From assembly GCA_037833965.1 (NCBI GenBank), contig AP031353.1, positions 20,834,501 to 20,898,500 on the forward strand: a stretch of 64,000 nt of DNA, given 5' to 3'. A model generated the notes under the pieces. The model ran no database searches and had not been told where the DNA came from. It was given only the letters and a program-made list of their open reading frames with translations. The translations under genes and the position numbers were made by a program. Positions within the stretch are counted from its first letter, which is position 1, and each line of letters starts with the position of its first letter. Positions 61,679 to 64,000 of this stretch are shown here, one piece after another. The stretch comes from Marchantia polymorpha subsp. ruderalis (taxonomy: Eukaryota > Streptophyta > Marchantiopsida > Marchantiales > Marchantiaceae).

Positions 61679-62943
61679 TCTCTCTGCGCTCGTTCAAGAT
61701 CGCTACTCACAATTCTTTCAAGGTCCGCCAAGATCCTTGCGCAACTCGTCTCCGCACTCTCTACTCTCACTGCAGGTCGCTCCGCCCTTGCGCGTAAATT
61801 TGGAACTGGAAATCGCAAAGTCAAGAATGAGAGAATGAGACTGGAGCGCAGTCTTTTCTTCTCCGATTTCAAGAACGTCCAACGTTCTTACTGGTTGCAA
61901 CGTACGCAGCCGGCTATACGGCTTAACGGTTCGCCCTTTGCATGCGCGAATTCACGTCTCCGCATTGCGCGCATTCGCATGCTTAAACGTTGAATTCTCC
62001 CGCCGCCGCCACCTTCCGGACTCGAGTCCGCTGCAGGGTATACGTCGGCCCTGTTGTCTTTTCCTAACCCGCCCTTCTCCGGAGGCGTGTCGCCGCTGGT
62101 GCGTTCATTATCCGTCGGCGCCTTGCTGGAGGCGCACATCCAGCCGGAGCGAATTACGCCGGCGCGCAGTCGTACCGCCTATTTTGTCCTTTATGCATCG
62201 TCCGTTGCTGCCGGCGCATATCCGTCAGCGCAACTCATGCCAGCGCATCCGGCCGTCAGCGCCACGTCGGAGGCGTACACCCGACCGGCGCTTTCCTTCC
62301 ATGAACAGCCGCCAAGGGCGCTTCCGACTCTGAGTTGGTTTCCTCCTATGAGCGCGTGATTCCGCCGAAGGCGCATCGCCGAGGGCGTACGGAAATCCTT
62401 TCCGGCTGTGAACCCTAGCGCGAACGGCGCATGTCCGGCTACGAGTTTTCCGACGCTCATAACTTCTCCATTCCTGATCCATCTCCGACGCTCTTGGACT
62501 CGTTAGAACGAGCGTCCCGAGTTCTTTCTAACGCAACTGCAACCAACTGGATCTACCGTGTATCCCGATTGTTATGAAGGTTTTCCCTTTCCGCGCTAGC
62601 GGCGCTTCGCCGAAGGCGCACTCATGGTCGGATGCCTTTAGAGGTCCGGGCCCTTCTCCTGACGTCTTTAGCAAAACCTCCTCCTGAGGTGTCTGCGCCG
62701 GAAGCGTAGCTTCCTTATACGCTGGAGGCGCGTGAGTAGAGACACCTCAAAAAGGAGCTTTTGCCGAAGGCGCCGAAGACGTTAGCGTTGGTACATCCGA
62801 CTACGTGATTCTTTGTGCCCTCGTGACGATCTCATCAATCCACTCTATTTAGCGTACCCTTCTCTAGCTACAAACACTGCTTTGGTACTAGTTTTCTAGA
62901 ATTGTTTAAATTCTGCAAAAAAAACAAAAAGTGTGTTACCACA
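61679..62943 (-). other. Non-coding 5' part of A2 U3
   Basis: No gene seen. On the minus strand from 62943: an AT-rich start like that of A; a stem-loop region around 62690-62755 (outer arms GGTGTCT/AGACACC); GCCTTCGGCG-type palindromes; the shared module with AACGAGTCCAAGAGCG (about 62450-62530); then GC-rich sequence up to the ORF. Confidence 0.7.
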
Positions 62944-62948
62944 ACGCC
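62944..62948. other. Target-site duplication ACGCC, right copy (A2 solo LTR)
   Basis: Directly follows the A2 LTR terminus (TTACCACA on the plus strand); partner of 52623-52627. Confidence 0.9.
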
Positions 62949-63535
62949 TGCACGGAACCATGCTACACTACACTCCGCGGAACCTGTGCTACGTCTCCTG
63001 CGCGACGGACTGCCGCGCACTAACTCCCTACCCTGCCAGTCTTCCGCTCGACTGCGCAGTCCCAACCGCTGCAACGCCGCGGACACCTCCACCTCGAGGG
63101 TGGACATGGTATCCCGCGCCTTCGACAGAAAAGCGTCTAGCTTCTTCGCTACCTTCCGCCGACTCCTGCTGTCGCCTGCCAACAACCCTGCTGCGCGAAG
63201 TTCAAACTCGCGCAGTGTTAGTTTCTCCTGCGCCGCCACTTCCCAGTGGGCGTAGCCCTTGAGACAGTGGGCGACACGCCTCGCCATCTCCTCCTTCGTG
63301 CGATCTGCCTCTCGCCTGCGATCCTCTTCAATTACCACTAACTGCGATTCGGCCTCCGCAGGCTGCGCTCTCAATTCACCACACTTTGACTGCAGCCTGC
63401 GGATTAAATCCTCATCCGCCTGCCGTGCGAGCTGACACTCCGCCAACAAACACGTCTGTCGCACGAGCTCTTCTTACAGAATCTGATTCTGAGTTTTTTC
63501 AGACATCAAATCTTGCGTGGTCTTCACCACATCCT
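62949..63535 (-). pseudogene. C-terminal fragment of the U3-encoded protein in the A3 LTR
   Basis: Minus-strand coding for the coiled-coil and C-terminal part ('CLKGYAHWEVAAQEKL', 'GDSRSRRKVAKKLD', RRRRSTGSAECS) of the A-type protein. An in-frame TAA lies near 63475 (TTG TCA in intact copies is CTG TAA). The 3' end is cut by the A2 solo LTR just before the natural stop, so the open frame runs into A2 sequence to 62868. The 5' part is lost at the junction near 63535. It is closer to the A than to the A2 version. Confidence 0.85.
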
Positions 63536-63570
63536 TGTCTGCGCCGGAAGCGTAGCTTCCGGCGCAGACA
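63536..63570. repeat. Perfect hairpin, 16 bp arms and 3 bp loop
   Basis: Arms TGTCTGCGCCGGAAGC (63536-63551) and its exact reverse complement (63555-63570) around GTA. It sits exactly at the A3/A2-like junction. The A2 copy near 62690 has only one arm intact. Confidence 0.9.
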
Positions 63571-64000
63571 CCTCCGGAGGAGATTTTGCTAAAAACATCA
63601 GAAGAACGGCACGGGCCTCTGAAAGCTTCCGACCATGAGTGCGCCTTCGGCGATGCGCCGCTAGCGCGGAAAGGGAAACCTTCCTAACGATCGGAATACA
63701 CCGTAGTTCCAATTGGTTGAAGTCACATTGGAAAGAGCTCGGGACACTCGTCCTAACGAGCCCAAAAGCGTCGGAGATGGATCAGGGACGAAGAAGTTAT
63801 GAGCGTCGGAAAACTCGTAGCCGGACATGCGCCGTTCGCGCTAGGGTTCACAGTCGGAAAGGACTCCCGTACGCCTTCGGCGATGCGCCTTCGGCGGAAT
63901 CGCGCGCTCATGGGAGGAAATCAACTCAGAGTCGGAAGCTCCTTTGGCGGCTGCGCAACGGAAGAAACGCGCCGGTCGGATCTACGCCTCCGACGTGGCG
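63536..64000 (+). repeat. A2-like LTR fragment (U3), plus strand, running off the window
   Basis: Roughly matches the reverse complement of about 62270-62720 (A2 U3), including the GCGCTAGCGCGGAAAGG run, the shared module (TTGGAAAGAGCTCG...AACGAGCCCAAAAGCG at about 63729-63770) and 'GCCTCCGACGTGGCG' at the window end. The first part of the LTR is missing at the junction with A3. No gene. Confidence 0.8.

Larger units (their letters stand above)
52628..62943 (-). repeat. Solo LTR of sister family A2 (4.88 kb without its own insertion)
   Basis: Minus-strand ends are TGTGGTAACAC (62943) and GGGTTATTACA (52628), like those of A, with 5 bp duplications ACGCC on both sides. The first 80 bp align with the A LTR start with gaps and changes. 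U3 carries a diverged, two-stop copy of the U3 ORF (59033-61678); TATAAA is at 58999-58994 on the minus strand. U5 (52628-53384) has lost or changed much sequence relative to A and has (AC)16 at 52863-52894 and CTCGGAGG repeats near 52785-52840. It is interrupted by the A solo LTR 53390-58818. Confidence 0.88.
49874..63535 (-). mobile_element. Truncated A-family element A5 on the minus strand, split by nested solo LTRs
   Basis: Reading on the minus strand: an LTR piece (63535-62949, then 52627-52064), then gag-pro and the start of pol, ending at the inverted junction near 49870. The LTR (A3) is interrupted by the A2 solo LTR 52628-62943. Between LTR and gag about 1.3 kb is deleted: the last LTR bases, primer-binding site, leader and first 400 codons of gag. 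Confidence 0.82.

Overview
The window is a retrotransposon-only stretch of a plant-type (streptophyte) nuclear genome. I find no host gene, rRNA, tRNA gene or CRISPR array. The plant assignment rests on Ty3/Gypsy polyproteins of the chromodomain-less kind, whose integrase ends in a 'NGWRLKKYH' tail like Athila/Tat elements, and on a primer-binding site that fits plant tRNA-Asp with one mismatch. I cannot tell the lineage.

The main element, called A here, is unusual. Its LTR is about 5.4 kb and runs from TGTGGTACC, directly after a polypurine tract, to GGGTTATTACA. The LTR carries a complete ORF of 1045-1056 codons in U3, upstream of the TATA box. The 5.8 kb internal region has gag-protease and RT-RNaseH-integrase ORFs in the same frame, separated only by a UAG in the context UAG-CAA-UUA, the classic plant-virus readthrough signal.

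Layout. 1-43428 (+): a tandem array of A with shared LTRs: internal 1 (5' end cut by the window), LTR1 5528-10931, internal 2, LTR2 16728-22127, internal 3, LTR3 27924-28276 plus 38384-43428. LTR3 is split by a second Ty3/Gypsy element, B (28272-38385, minus strand, 1952 bp LTRs, one 2039-codon gag-pol ORF). 43429-49867 (+): an older, mutated A element (A4); its LTR remnant abuts LTR3, so the array probably sits inside the LTR of A4. About 49868-49876: an inverted junction into another mutated A copy on the minus strand (A5), whose LTR is called A3 here. The A3 LTR is split by a solo LTR of a diverged sister family, A2 (52628-62943, minus, duplication ACGCC), which is itself split by a solo LTR of A (53390-58818, plus, duplication TACTA). 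The last 465 bases are a plus-strand piece of an A2-like LTR.

How the parts work together: RNA would start after the TATA box near LTR position 4.4 kb, be primed by tRNA-Asp, and encode Gag-Pro, Gag-Pol by readthrough, and last the U3-borne protein of unknown function. Because that ORF lies between the polypurine tract and R, every LTR, solo LTRs included, carries a copy. The sister A2 LTR carries a diverged homologue with conserved N- and C-terminal blocks, which suggests the protein has been kept by selection. This U3 gene is the best candidate in the window for an undescribed system.
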